NCBI GenBank assembly: GCA_964539805.1
Contig: CAZIKN010000011.1
Coordinates: forward strand, 18,884-82,883
Direction: 5' to 3'
Length of the DNA: 64,000 nt
DNA from: M3007 sp964539805
Lineage (GTDB): Bacteria > Bacteroidota > Bacteroidia > Chitinophagales > Saprospiraceae
The position numbers were made by a program, and so were the translations under genes. The notes under the pieces were generated by a model, which was not told the DNA's origin, ran no database searches, and saw only the letters and a program-made list of their open reading frames with translations. The number at the start of each line of letters is the position of its first letter. The first letter of the stretch is position 1. Positions 1-9,405 of this stretch are shown here, piece by piece.

Positions 1-984
1 CACCTGATAAATATTCTGACTGCCTTTCATGGGTACATTTACTTTATCCAAAAGTTCGCCTTTACTGCTAAACAGCACATAATGAGCATCCAAAATATCA
101 TTTTTAGTGGTATCACCACTAAATATATTACCTACGGCAAACAGGTTTCCGGTAGCCGGGTTTTCTACGGCATTGGCAAAAAACATATTGCCAAATTTGG
201 CTTTGTAGGCACCTTCATGTTTATAATCCCACATTTTTTGGCCATTTAGATCAATTTTTCGAACCCAGGCGATATTGTTCAACACATTTTCTGCACTGAA
301 TATATTGCCTATTACGGAAGCACCTGTCAGTACCAAATTACCATCGGAACTTTGCATCAGCGAGCGAGGCACATCAATACCATAGGAGAATTGGGTGATA
401 CTGTCCTGAATAAGCAGGGTGGTGGCATTCAATGTAGCCACAAAGCCATCAGTAAAGTCCAAGGTTCCAATGTTGGATCGGAGGCCGGCAACATACAGAT
501 TGCCCGACTTGGTGCGAACGATGCTGCGAATTTCCGCACCCGCTCTGTTCATAATTTTTATGGTGTCGGCTCTGACAAGTTGGAGGCCGGCATTCACCCG
601 TGCCACAAATGCTCTTGTGCCTAATTGTGAAAAAGTGGAACGGCCAACTGCCATGAACCCGCCATCAGCCAATTCCGTCACATCAAAAAACTCTTCAAAG
701 GAATCATCAGCGGGGAAATCAAATTGTAGGGAGTCCAAAATTTGACCGGCACAGTCAAATTTATATAAAGCGGCATTGTTGTTCACAATACCTGCCAGCA
801 GATAACTGCCATCAGTGGTTCTGATGAGTTTGTTGCATTGATCGTTTTTGCCAGGGTGCCCGAAAAAAACGGGGCGATGCTGGCCCCAAAGCAAACCGGA
901 TAGGAAGAGGAGAAAAAAGGATAAAACAAGTTGCAGGCAGATGGTTGTTTTGGGGGCAATAGTTGGATGTTGATACTTGCGCAT
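1..984 (-). CDS. Secreted repeat (propeller-like) protein, 3' end outside window
   Basis: The reading frame is open from an ATG at 984 to the window edge (328 codons, no stop), so the C-terminus is missing. The N-terminus is a typical Sec signal: basic start (MRKYQH), hydrophobic core (LVLSFFLLFLSG) and a likely cleavage near LLWGQ. The rest consists of recurring blades of about 50 residues with the pattern 'TxDGxYLLAG', 'LADGGFMAVG', 'KSGNLYVAG', 'SSDGNLVLTG'. This resembles the bacterial delta-60/WD40-like propellers that are common in Bacteroidota surface proteins. Such proteins usually end in a T9SS sorting domain; that part is not visible here. The fold is inferred from the repeat pattern and no specific function can be given. 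Confidence 0.75.
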   Translation of the reverse strand, partial: MRKYQHPTIAPKTTICLQLVLSFFLLFLSGLLWGQHRPVFFGHPGKNDQCNKLIRTTDGSYLLAGIVNNNAALYKFDCAGQILDSLQFDFPADDSFEEFFDVTELADGGFMAVGRSTFSQLGTRAFVARVNAGLQLVRADTIKIMNRAGAEIRSIVRTKSGNLYVAGLRSNIGTLDFTDGFVATLNATTLLIQDSITQFSYGIDVPRSLMQSSDGNLVLTGASVIGNIFSAENVLNNIAWVRKIDLNGQKMWDYKHEGAYKAKFGNMFFANAVENPATGNLFAVGNIFSGDTTKNDILDAHYVLFSSKGELLDKVNVPMKGSQNIYQV

Positions 985-1095
985 AATAACGGGTTTTAAA
1001 CAGTGAAAAATCGGTTTTCCACGAGTAAAAGTCGTCACATCTGCTTATTTGCGTTGTACCCGTTTTGTTAAAATGCAAAAAATCCTTTTGAAAGG

Positions 1096-1127
1096 TTGTT
1101 TCAGTTGGTAAACGGGTACTATTTTTG
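1096..1127 (+). promoter_or_regulatory. Bacteroidota-type promoter upstream of the PARP gene
   Basis: TATTTTTG at 1120-1127 matches the TAnnTTTG -7 consensus. A TTG at 1096-1098 lies 21 bp upstream, within the usual -33 spacing. Transcription would start near 1134, about 95 nt before the ATG chosen for the PARP gene. Confidence 0.45.
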
Positions 1128-1228
1128 CAACAAATTGTTTTTAAGAATGATGCAAAGTGGTTTCGAATTTACGGACACAACTCGCTCAAAAGCACTTTGC
1201 GTCGTCCACACCTTTAACCCTAACAAGC

Positions 1229-2653
1229 ATGTATCCATCCTGGCTAAAGCCTCTGGCCCACGTTATCTTGCCTATATTGCCCGAATCATGGAAAAGGGCC
1301 GTGTATGAAAAAATGAAAAACAATGGTACCAACCCTATCCAACAATACGCTAAACAATTGTTGGCACAAATGGAGGAAAGCGCCCCGGAACAGGGCGCAA
1401 CAGCCTCGGATTGGGCTGAACCCGGGTTGCCAACAGCCTTGCGGCGGAGTTGCAACCTGATCATGGTTACGGCTGACAACAACAATAAATTTTACAGGAT
1501 GCTGGAAAAAGGTGATGGTACTTTTGAAGCAAGCTATGGCCGTGTTGGAAATGCAGGCATATCTGAAATATATCCGATGGCCAAATGGGATACGAAATAC
1601 AAAGAGAAAATACGGAAAGGCTATATTGACCAAACAGCGCTTTTTGCGGAAGTCAATTCGGATGAAACAGCCATTTCGGCCATTTCAGTGCCGTCCGTCC
1701 GTGCACTGATTACAGCATTGCAGCAATATGCCAAAAATGCCATCCGTTATCACTACAATGTTCATTCTGGTCAGGTCACACCAAAACAGGTTGAGGAAGC
1801 CCAAAGCCTGATCAACGGTTTGACCCAATTGGCACAAAAAGATACAGACGTTTCCCTGTTTAACGAGACACTGCTGAAGTTGTATTCGATTATCCCGCGC
1901 AAAATGAAAAATGTGAAAGAGCAGCTGCTTCATTCAATCCAATCAGACGACGACTTAAACAAGGTGCAGTTGATGTTGGCAAAGGAGCAGGACACTCTGG
2001 ATGTGATGCGTTCCCAGGTTGAAATTCAGGAAAAGCAACGCGAGGCCAATCCTAAAAGCCCATTGAATCTACTGGAGATAATGGGTTTGGAAATTACGCC
2101 CATTGAAGCACCTGAAACCATTACATTGATCCGAAAGATGATGCAAGAGGAATCAAAGCGATTTGTTAAAGCGTACAAAGTCAAAAACCTGCGGACAGAA
2201 AGGCTTTTTGATCAACATTTAGCCCATCAAAAAAATCAGGAAACAGAGCTTTTTTGGCATGGTAGCCGCAATGAAAACTGGATGTCTATCATGGAAACGG
2301 GCTTGGTGCTTCGGCCCGCCAACGCTGTTATTACCGGCAAAATGTTTGGTTATGGTTTGTACTTTGCTGATAGGTTCAGGAAATCCCTGAATTACAGCTC
2401 CATACAAGGGGCCACATACGCGGGGGGAAAATCCTCAAAAGCTTACTTAGCCATTTTTAAGGTACATACAGGAAAAGCCTTGGCCGTGAAGCATCATGAG
2501 CAGTGGCACACCCAATTAACCCGCGAAGTATTGGAGAAAAAGGGGGATTATGACTCAGTGTTCGCGCGTAAAGGGGTTGACTTGGTTAATAATGAATACA
2601 TTGTATATCATGAAAACCAGTGCACTATTCATTATTTAGTTGAAATAACATAA
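1229..2653 (+). CDS. WGR-domain poly(ADP-ribose) polymerase
   Basis: The enzyme would transfer ADP-ribose from NAD+ to protein or nucleic acid. The 474-aa protein (from ATG 1229) has a WGR-like domain at about residues 77-136 (core SYGRVGN instead of W-G-R), a helical PARP regulatory domain at about 155-300 and a catalytic domain at about 325-474. The H-Y-E triad of true poly(ADP-ribose) polymerases is present: H344 in WHGSR, Y378 in GYGLYFAD and E456 in NNEYIVY. No zinc fingers or BRCT domain are present. WGR domains bind DNA ends in eukaryotic PARPs, so a DNA-damage role is plausible but inferred. The frame also opens at GTG 1157, and an internal ATG exists at 1313, so the start is uncertain. 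A small gene follows 28 bp downstream and is probably cotranscribed. Confidence 0.9.
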   Translation: MYPSWLKPLAHVILPILPESWKRAVYEKMKNNGTNPIQQYAKQLLAQMEESAPEQGATASDWAEPGLPTALRRSCNLIMVTADNNNKFYRMLEKGDGTFEASYGRVGNAGISEIYPMAKWDTKYKEKIRKGYIDQTALFAEVNSDETAISAISVPSVRALITALQQYAKNAIRYHYNVHSGQVTPKQVEEAQSLINGLTQLAQKDTDVSLFNETLLKLYSIIPRKMKNVKEQLLHSIQSDDDLNKVQLMLAKEQDTLDVMRSQVEIQEKQREANPKSPLNLLEIMGLEITPIEAPETITLIRKMMQEESKRFVKAYKVKNLRTERLFDQHLAHQKNQETELFWHGSRNENWMSIMETGLVLRPANAVITGKMFGYGLYFADRFRKSLNYSSIQGATYAGGKSSKAYLAIFKVHTGKALAVKHHEQWHTQLTREVLEKKGDYDSVFARKGVDLVNNEYIVYHENQCTIHYLVEIT

Positions 2654-2681
2654 CATCAAACACATTGTACTTAGTTTTCGC

Positions 2682-2942
2682 ATGAAACCACTAACAAAAA
2701 ATGCCGTACACGATGCCGCCGCATCCCTGATGGGCATCAATGAAGAAACCACTACATTAGAAGTAAAAGATTTGCTGCGCAAACAAGGATACTACGCAAA
2801 ACAAGAAGACGTATCCGTGATGATGGATCAGCTCTGTCATGAAATGGACTGGGAGTACCACTTCAACGGCCAGTTTCGGGTTTACCGCAAAAAGTCAGAT
2901 ATTGACCAAGCCCTCATACGGCTGATGTTTTCGGCGAACTGA
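2682..2942 (+). CDS. Small conserved-looking protein downstream of PARP
   Basis: This is an 86-aa soluble protein with no recognised domain. The pattern (N-terminal helix, a K-D-L-L-R-K-Q-G-Y-Y turn, a second helix MMDQLCHEMDWEYHF and a short beta pair FNGQFRVYRKK) resembles a winged-helix layout, but that is only a guess. It starts 28 bp after the PARP stop codon on the same strand and a hairpin follows, so the two genes form a likely two-gene transcript. It could be a regulator or substrate of the ADP-ribosyltransferase; the sequence does not decide this. Confidence 0.7.
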   Translation: MKPLTKNAVHDAAASLMGINEETTTLEVKDLLRKQGYYAKQEDVSVMMDQLCHEMDWEYHFNGQFRVYRKKSDIDQALIRLMFSAN

Positions 2943-2950
2943 GCTGGGCA

Positions 2951-2988
2951 TAAAAAAAGCGTGTATGTTTGGGTTACCCATACACGCT
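2951..2988 (-). terminator. Intrinsic terminator for the thioredoxin-like gene (possibly bidirectional)
   Basis: A perfect 10-bp inverted repeat (AGCGTGTATG 2958-2967 / CATACACGCT 2979-2988) with an 11-nt loop. On the minus strand the stem is followed by a run of T (complement of 2952-2958), so it ends the gene at 3019-3630. It also lies 15 bp past the plus-strand gene ending at 2942. Confidence 0.75.
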
Positions 2989-3018
2989 GTAAAAGAAGCC
3001 GAAATTCTCAATAAATAC

Positions 3019-3630
3019 CTATTGCTTTCTCCACTTTATGGAGCATCCAATTGCTTTGGTTTCCGTGACTGACGGTTCCTTACCCTCTCGCAGGGCATCA
3101 ATGGCATTTTCCACATACTTGACCTGTACCGCCTCTGCACTTTCGGAATTATCGTCAATGGCACCTATGTACTTCACCGTCAGGTCTTTATCCAAAATAA
3201 AAACGTGTGGTGTGCGGGTAGCGCCATACGTTTTGGCAATTTCCTGGGTTTCATCATAAAGATAAAGAAAGCCATACTGTTTTTCTTTGGCACGCTCCTG
3301 CATCTTTTCGTAACTGTCCGCAGGTTGTACCTTTTTGTCGTTCGGGTTGATGGCTACTACCGGATAACCAAGGGCTTCGTACTTTTTGTGCAATGCAATG
3401 ATACGCTCCTCATAAGCGATGGCGTAGGGGCAATGGTTGCAGGTAAAAATCACAACATAACCCTTCGCTTTTTTCAGGTCGGCCAAGGCGTAATTTTTGC
3501 CATCCACATTTTTAAGTTTGAAATCAATGGCTTTGTCGCCTACTTTAAGACCTGGTGCCGGAGCCACAAAGGACATGGCAAAAAGACCAAGAAGGGCCAC
3601 AAAGCCCGACAGTACAAATAAATTTTTCAT
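3019..3630 (-). CDS. Exported thioredoxin-family protein (AhpC/TSA-like, CxxC)
   Basis: This is a 203-aa protein from the ATG at 3630, chosen because it opens a signal peptide (MKNLFVLSGFVALLGLFAMSF). The frame extends further up to 3678. The mature part is a peroxiredoxin/thioredoxin fold: PGLKVGDKAIDFKLKNVDG, then the redox motif FTCNHCPYA (CxxC followed by Pro), and a cis-Pro region in TRTPHVFILD. Proteins with the CNHCPY signature are common in Bacteroidota as periplasmic thiol-disulfide proteins. The substrate is unknown. The next gene downstream of its promoter side is another thioredoxin-fold protein (3693-4190), so the pair may act together. Confidence 0.85.
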   Translation of the reverse strand: MKNLFVLSGFVALLGLFAMSFVAPAPGLKVGDKAIDFKLKNVDGKNYALADLKKAKGYVVIFTCNHCPYAIAYEERIIALHKKYEALGYPVVAINPNDKKVQPADSYEKMQERAKEKQYGFLYLYDETQEIAKTYGATRTPHVFILDKDLTVKYIGAIDDNSESAEAVQVKYVENAIDALREGKEPSVTETKAIGCSIKWRKQ

Positions 3631-3692
3631 AAAATAAACGTTTGAAAATGAATGAATTGAACCAAATTCAACGATCAATCTCTTTTCTGGCT

Positions 3693-4190
3693 TTAGTTCG
3701 GCTTATTACCCAAGGCCTCTTCCACTTTTTTGCTCAAGGCCCGATATTTCAGCGGCCCTTCATGGAACCAGACAAAACCGCGCTTTTTTGAAACAATAAA
3801 AGTGGCTGGGATGGAGCCGGACCAGTCTGGACTAATCAAATTGACCCATTTGTTGGCATTGGGTTCGTCCATAAAAACAACCAAACTTTTCAGTTGTTGC
3901 TTGCGCACGAAATTCTTGAGTGCTGTTTCGACATTTCGCTTAAAATCAGCGCTCACCAGCACTACTTTTACCGGTTTTGAGGTATAACGCTTGTTCAGTT
4001 TTTCAAATGCCGGCAATTCTTTCACGCAAGGCCCACACCAGGTAGCCCAAAAATTTAATACAAATACGGTATCGCTGGGGTGGTTTTTCCAGCGCTCCAG
4101 ATCGGCTGGTTTGATAAAGGGGATATCTTGGGCGAGCGCTGGTACGGACAGGAATAGGATAAGGCCCAAAGGCAGGATTTTAGTCAGCAT
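3693..4190 (-). CDS. TlpA-like periplasmic thioredoxin
   Basis: The 165-aa protein is read from the ATG at 4190, which begins a clear signal peptide (MLTKILPLGLILFLSVPALAQ). The longer frame to 4277 would bury this signal and overlap the neighbouring gene. The mature domain has the reductase motif NFWATWCGPCVKELPAFEKL and a cis-proline in GSIPATFIVSKK, which is typical of TlpA/ResA proteins. These keep periplasmic cysteines reduced, for example for cytochrome c maturation. The partner is not visible. It lies 62 bp from the start of the other thioredoxin-like gene on the same strand. Confidence 0.85.
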   Translation of the reverse strand: MLTKILPLGLILFLSVPALAQDIPFIKPADLERWKNHPSDTVFVLNFWATWCGPCVKELPAFEKLNKRYTSKPVKVVLVSADFKRNVETALKNFVRKQQLKSLVVFMDEPNANKWVNLISPDWSGSIPATFIVSKKRGFVWFHEGPLKYRALSKKVEEALGNKPN

Positions 4191-4273
4191 GTTGTGGCAT
4201 TGTTGTGTGAGCGAACGATTTGATCCGCCAAAAGTCCAAACATTTTGACCAAAAAACAAAAGTTGCTCTAAAA

Positions 4274-4780
4274 TCACTCAAACACCTCCGAAAGAGGGAT
4301 CTGAATATCTAAAATCGAATCTCGCAACGTATTGCCGATGCGGTACATCTCATATTCGCCGGGATTGCTAAAAACAAAAATATTGCCCAGCGGCGGCAAT
4401 ACGAGCCAGCACGATTTCACCCCGTGCAGAAAATACTGGTTTGCTTTTTGGGTCAATTCGCTCAAAGATTGAGTGGGAGAAATGATTTCGATGGCACACA
4501 AGGGCGGCTCCGTCATGGCGATCACGTCGTTTTGCAAATCCAATGGCACGCGCGGATAAAGCGTGATATCCGGCACAGAAGGCCAGTCCGAGAGATCGAG
4601 GCTGAGCTCTGATACAACGCGGTACTGCTTTTTGTAATACATGCCAAGTAAAACAATTAAATTGGCCTGAATGGAGCCGTGATTAAATGACGGCATAGGC
4701 TTACCTCGTTCAGTGGTGTAATGGCTTTCCGCTGTAATTTCAGCGATGCCCGTATTTTCGTGCAAAACCATATTGAGCAT
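4274..4780 (-). CDS. Uma2-family (DUF820) endonuclease-fold protein
   Basis: A 168-aa protein with the Uma2 restriction-endonuclease-like fold. The motifs in order are SVPDITLYPRVP (acidic site), CAIEIISPTQS (the E-x-x-S strand) and a Lys-containing helix QKANQYFLHGV followed by KSCWLVLPP. The family is widespread in Cyanobacteria and Bacteroidota and often multiplied; its biological role is mostly unknown. The gene sits 51 bp upstream of the end of the eCIS locus but looks like an independent unit. Confidence 0.85.
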   Translation of the reverse strand: MLNMVLHENTGIAEITAESHYTTERGKPMPSFNHGSIQANLIVLLGMYYKKQYRVVSELSLDLSDWPSVPDITLYPRVPLDLQNDVIAMTEPPLCAIEIISPTQSLSELTQKANQYFLHGVKSCWLVLPPLGNIFVFSNPGEYEMYRIGNTLRDSILDIQIPLSEVFE

Positions 4781-4831
4781 TATTTATTAGGAGTAAAGAT
4801 ACCGTGTTTTTGACAAATCAAGCCAACAAAA

Positions 4832-6214
4832 TTACCGTTCCAAGGTGTCCAAGAGTTTGACCGGGTTTAACAGGCCAAAGCCATATTCCACGTCATTGCC
4901 ACCTTCCGTCACGGATTTGTGCGTGGCTGCCGTGCTGCGGTACCATTCAAAAAGGTCATTTGGGGTACTGATATCCCCTTTTTGCATTTCACGCTGGCGC
5001 AACAAGGCCAAGAAACCGGCGGTATAAGCCGTAGCGATGAGGGTTGTTTTGTTATTTTTAATGCTTTCCTGCGCCAAATTGGAGGTGATAAGATCCTCGC
5101 CCGGCGCAAGGACATCCAAGTGGTAACTTTTGGCTGAAAAAGCACAGCGTTGGCCAAACTTATCATGCGCGCCGACAGATAAAACAGCTTCAAAAGCAGC
5201 AGGATAGCGACTTTCCGGGCGGCGTTCTGCGGAATTGCCAACAGGGGCCAGCAGGAGAATATTGCGGTCAAGTCCCTCAGCGAGGGTCTGTTCCAGGGCC
5301 TGTTTCACTGCCTCTTCTATAGCCCTGAAATCCACCAGCATGGCTATGATGTGCGCTCCTTCCTTAATGGCCCAACGTATGCCAGCATGGAGGTTTTCAG
5401 GCGTGATGTTTTGGTCATATTGGCCTATCTTTCCGACTAATAACGTGGCCTCTGGTGCCACGCCAAACGCGACTATTCCCCGCCCGGCAGCTATGATAGC
5501 GGCCTGTGTGCCTATGCCATGCTCATCCTGTACACTGTTGCCGTCACAGTAAAAGGTGGCCCCAACAGCGCCTGCCAAATCAGGGTGCTGCAAGGCGGCT
5601 CCCGTACTGAGCAGGGCAATTTTTACGCCTTTTCCGGTCAATTTGCGTTCCTGCCACCATTGTGATGGGATGCGGTGTGAATTAAGCCCCCAGTTGATAC
5701 GGGCCGGATCGGGGTTCTTCCAATTATCCATCTCTATCGGGAAGGGCGGCGTTATTTTGATGGATTCCAGCCCATCACTCCCGCCTGTGGATTCCAGATC
5801 GGAGCCGCGTTTGCGCACCACAAGGCGTGTTTCGCCTTCAGGGATGTCAGGCGAAAGGCCGTCATCCGGTATGGGCAGCGCTATAGGTATCGCTGGTTGG
5901 GGTGGTTTGGGTACGGGCGCAACAGGCGGCGTTGGCGGCGCAACAGGCGGCGACACGGGCGTTGTTTGCACTCCGGCTTGGGTGTCCACAATGGGCACAA
6001 AGCCAATGCGCTCTGCTCCGCCGGACCAATAGTACCAACCATTGGCATCGCGATACCAAAGAGAATTATTGCGGATGGCGGCCCCTTCATAAAGGCCATC
6101 GTCAACATCCATTACCGTATTTTCATACACAACGCCCAATGCCGATTCATTGATATTCAATGGATTGGAGCGTATTTTTGTTTTTGCGTGGAACCGGATT
6201 TTCATCAGCATCAA
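4832..6214 (-). CDS. Subtilisin-fold pseudoprotease with N-terminal SH3-like domain (eCIS-associated)
   Basis: This 460-aa protein has a bacterial SH3-like segment (about residues 5-72), a Pro-rich linker (about 82-120, repeated P-P-V-A-P) and an S8 subtilase-like domain (about 170-455). The three catalytic positions are all changed. The Asp motif reads ALLSTGA (Ser203 for Asp), the His motif reads GIGTQAA (Ile234 for His) and the Ser motif reads TTLIATAYTAG (Leu392 for Ser). The oxyanion Asn is kept (PVGNS, N327), and so are structural motifs such as RYPAAFEAVLSVGA. It should therefore not be an active serine protease of the normal kind. There is no signal peptide. It is the last gene of the eCIS block, so a binding or scaffold role, or use as cargo, is the likely reading; this is inference. 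Confidence 0.85.
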   Translation of the reverse strand: MMLMKIRFHAKTKIRSNPLNINESALGVVYENTVMDVDDGLYEGAAIRNNSLWYRDANGWYYWSGGAERIGFVPIVDTQAGVQTTPVSPPVAPPTPPVAPVPKPPQPAIPIALPIPDDGLSPDIPEGETRLVVRKRGSDLESTGGSDGLESIKITPPFPIEMDNWKNPDPARINWGLNSHRIPSQWWQERKLTGKGVKIALLSTGAALQHPDLAGAVGATFYCDGNSVQDEHGIGTQAAIIAAGRGIVAFGVAPEATLLVGKIGQYDQNITPENLHAGIRWAIKEGAHIIAMLVDFRAIEEAVKQALEQTLAEGLDRNILLLAPVGNSAERRPESRYPAAFEAVLSVGAHDKFGQRCAFSAKSYHLDVLAPGEDLITSNLAQESIKNNKTTLIATAYTAGFLALLRQREMQKGDISTPNDLFEWYRSTAATHKSVTEGGNDVEYGFGLLNPVKLLDTLER

Positions 6215-6239
6215 TGTAAAAATGAGAAAACTTTTGTAC

Positions 6240-7446
<1,207 letters not shown>

Positions 7447-7451
7447 TGTAT

Positions 7452-7490
7452 GTAGGGATGAAGTATGAGGGATGAGGGATGAAGGGGCGG
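7452..7490. repeat. Heptanucleotide array (GGGATGA-type)
   Basis: Several 7-bp units of the form RGGATGA/AGTATGA lie just upstream of the membrane-protein gene start and directly after the four-helix-bundle remnant. Confidence 0.7.
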
Positions 7491-7491
7491 C

Positions 7492-7716
7492 TCAGGCAAT
7501 GAAACAATAGAGGGTGATAAAGATAGCCAGTATTGAGCTGGTTTTGATGGCCATATTTTTCTTTTTTGTCAAAATAGCGCTCCTTATCAACTTCATTATT
7601 TCTTCGCTGTCTGCGTATATAGATTCAAATTCTGTTTTGTTGAGGTATGCCGTTTTTTCCATGAGTTCAAGCCAATACTGGGTTTCGCCTGTTTCAAACC
7701 ACTTTATTTTCTTTTG
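7492..7716 (-). pseudogene. 5'-truncated four-helix-bundle (S23/IVP-type) protein remnant
   Basis: This open frame of 74 codons has no proper start and begins inside the 3' end of the ATPase gene in another frame. The translation contains GETQYWLELMEKTAYL, a segment with EFESIYADSEEIMKLIRSAI, then LTKKK and a short hydrophobic tail. The phrase 'ETxYWLELxxK...L......E..EIxKLxxSxIxxxKK' is the C-terminal half of four-helix-bundle proteins of the S23/intervening-sequence family. The N-terminal half is missing. It looks like the tail of a gene cut by a deletion or rearrangement that placed it against the ATPase stop codon at 7694. An internal ATG could still give a 65-aa product. Confidence 0.6.
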
Positions 7717-9013
7717 TCAATTCACGGGTAATACCTGTCAGCAGGTTTTCCTTTGTGATGGTATTGCTTTGCGCGGACAAGGCCTGCAGGCAACAGTAAT
7801 GTACAATATTCACAATGTTGGAACCCGTCAGTTCGTATTTGTCCGATATGGCTTTCATGTCAATATCATTGGCAAGTCGAACAGCCTGGGGAAAGGTGTT
7901 TTTCCACAAGGTGAGTCTTTCTGCGGGTTGGGGCATCGGAAAATACACGAGGCTCTGAAAACGGCGCGTAAAGGCATCATCCATATTGCTCTTAAAATTC
8001 GAGGCCAAGATACTCAATCCGCTGAAATCTTCAATGCGCTGGAGCAAATAGGACACTTCCTGATTGGCAAATCGGTCATGGGCATCGCGCACGTTGGTGC
8101 GTTTGCCAAAAAGGGCATCGGCTTCATCAAAGAAGAGGATCCATTTTTTGTTTTCGGCGCGCTCGAAAAGCGTGCTGAGGTTTTTTTCCGTTTCGCCTAT
8201 GTACTTGGATACGAGGGAGGAAAGGTCAATGCGGTACACGTCGTGTTTGGTAAATTTGCCCAACAGGGTAGCCGCCATGGTTTTTCCCGTGCCCGGCGGT
8301 CCGTAAAACAAAGCCCGAAAACCAGGCTTTATCTTGCGGTGCATCTGCCAGTCATACAGCAGTGTATCGTTGTGCTGAATCCAGGTTTCTATTTCCTTCA
8401 ATTGTTTGGCGGTGGTCGGGTTAAGCACCAGATCACGCCATTCCAGTTCGGTATTTAGTTGTTGTGCCGGAAAACTTTGGCTCAATCGCGGCGGCGTTAC
8501 ATATCCCAGAGTAAACAGTTCCACGTATTCGGGATCCAAAATGAGGCGGCCACTGAGCGATGGCTCACCAGGCTTCATATCTTCTAAATACATGATGTGT
8601 TCCTTGACCAAAAAATGCTGTGAACCAAACACCCGCTGTATTTGCAGGCGTCGCACCAAGTCATTGCTGCCGCCAAGCAGGAACAGCACCGTATCACCCG
8701 TGGGCAAAAAGCCGCGATAATTGCTGCCTTTTACGCCACCGAGGGCCGGGAAATCGCCCCCTTGCGGGAAATATTCCTGCATGACCTCATCAAACATTTG
8801 CGGCTGCACGTGCGGCACAAGGCCTGTGACCAAGGCCACAAATTCGTCCACCGTCAGTCGCTTATGCTGAACGAATTGGGTAAACGGCGCATCATCGTCC
8901 TTCATAACGGGCACCGAGGGCAGAGCGGCATTGCCCTGGCCAAGGTACTCTGCCAAGCGCATGCGCAAGAGGTTGCGGACGAAGGCGAGAGATAGGGTAA
9001 GGTTGGGTGACAT
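7694..9013 (-). CDS. eCIS AAA+ ATPase (Afp15-like)
   Basis: A 439-aa protein with an N-terminal eCIS-specific region (about 1-190) and a C-terminal AAA+ module. The Walker A motif is GPPGTGKT (238-245), Walker B is ILFFDEADALF (292-302), and sensor/arginine-finger residues lie in DDAFTRRFQSLVYFPMPQ (RR at about 350). AAA+ ATPases of this type are core members of Afp/PVC/MAC clusters and are thought to help sheath or particle assembly or cargo loading in the cytoplasm. The gene lies downstream of the two cargo genes and their immunity-like gene, an order seen in other eCIS loci. Confidence 0.93.
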   Translation of the reverse strand: MSPNLTLSLAFVRNLLRMRLAEYLGQGNAALPSVPVMKDDDAPFTQFVQHKRLTVDEFVALVTGLVPHVQPQMFDEVMQEYFPQGGDFPALGGVKGSNYRGFLPTGDTVLFLLGGSNDLVRRLQIQRVFGSQHFLVKEHIMYLEDMKPGEPSLSGRLILDPEYVELFTLGYVTPPRLSQSFPAQQLNTELEWRDLVLNPTTAKQLKEIETWIQHNDTLLYDWQMHRKIKPGFRALFYGPPGTGKTMAATLLGKFTKHDVYRIDLSSLVSKYIGETEKNLSTLFERAENKKWILFFDEADALFGKRTNVRDAHDRFANQEVSYLLQRIEDFSGLSILASNFKSNMDDAFTRRFQSLVYFPMPQPAERLTLWKNTFPQAVRLANDIDMKAISDKYELTGSNIVNIVHYCCLQALSAQSNTITKENLLTGITRELTKENKVV

Positions 9014-9015
9014 TT

Positions 9016-9153
<138 letters not shown>

Positions 9154-9276
9154 ATGGTTTCGGTCATTTTCGGTCTGGCAAAATTAAGAAACGGCCGATG
9201 ACTTTTTGCTGTGCGAAGGATTAAACTTAGATAAATTCCGAGAGAAAATCTTGTGTCATCAGCCGTTTCAAGCCAT

Positions 9277-9405
9277 TTAGACTTTGCCGTGTACGACGTT
9301 GGCCAAGAGCTGCACGATGCCGGCCTCGCGCACTTGCAAGGTAATCGTCAGGCTGCGCTCATAGAAGAGCAGGTGCGGATAACCGATGGTAAGGTTAAAT
9401 ATTAT
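9277..9405 (-). pseudogene. Unidentified C-terminal gene remnant next to the immunity gene
   Basis: A minus-strand frame of 42 codons without a start has protein-like content (TIGYPHLLFYERSLTITLQV, then REAGIVQLLANVV) and ends in TAA at 9277. Its sequence is much more GC-rich than the adjoining AT-rich immunity gene, with the change falling near 9395. It may be the tail of a gene displaced when the toxin/immunity pair arrived. The opposite strand is also open here, so a chance frame cannot be excluded. I did not recognise the family. Confidence 0.3.

Noticed and set aside
1096..1308. 70-aa plus-strand ORF overlapping the PARP start
   Set aside because: It is out of frame with the PARP gene, has no domain and starts inside the promoter region.
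7514..8458. 314-aa plus-strand ORF
   Set aside because: It lies antisense to the AAA+ ATPase, whose Walker motifs are clear; it is a shadow frame.
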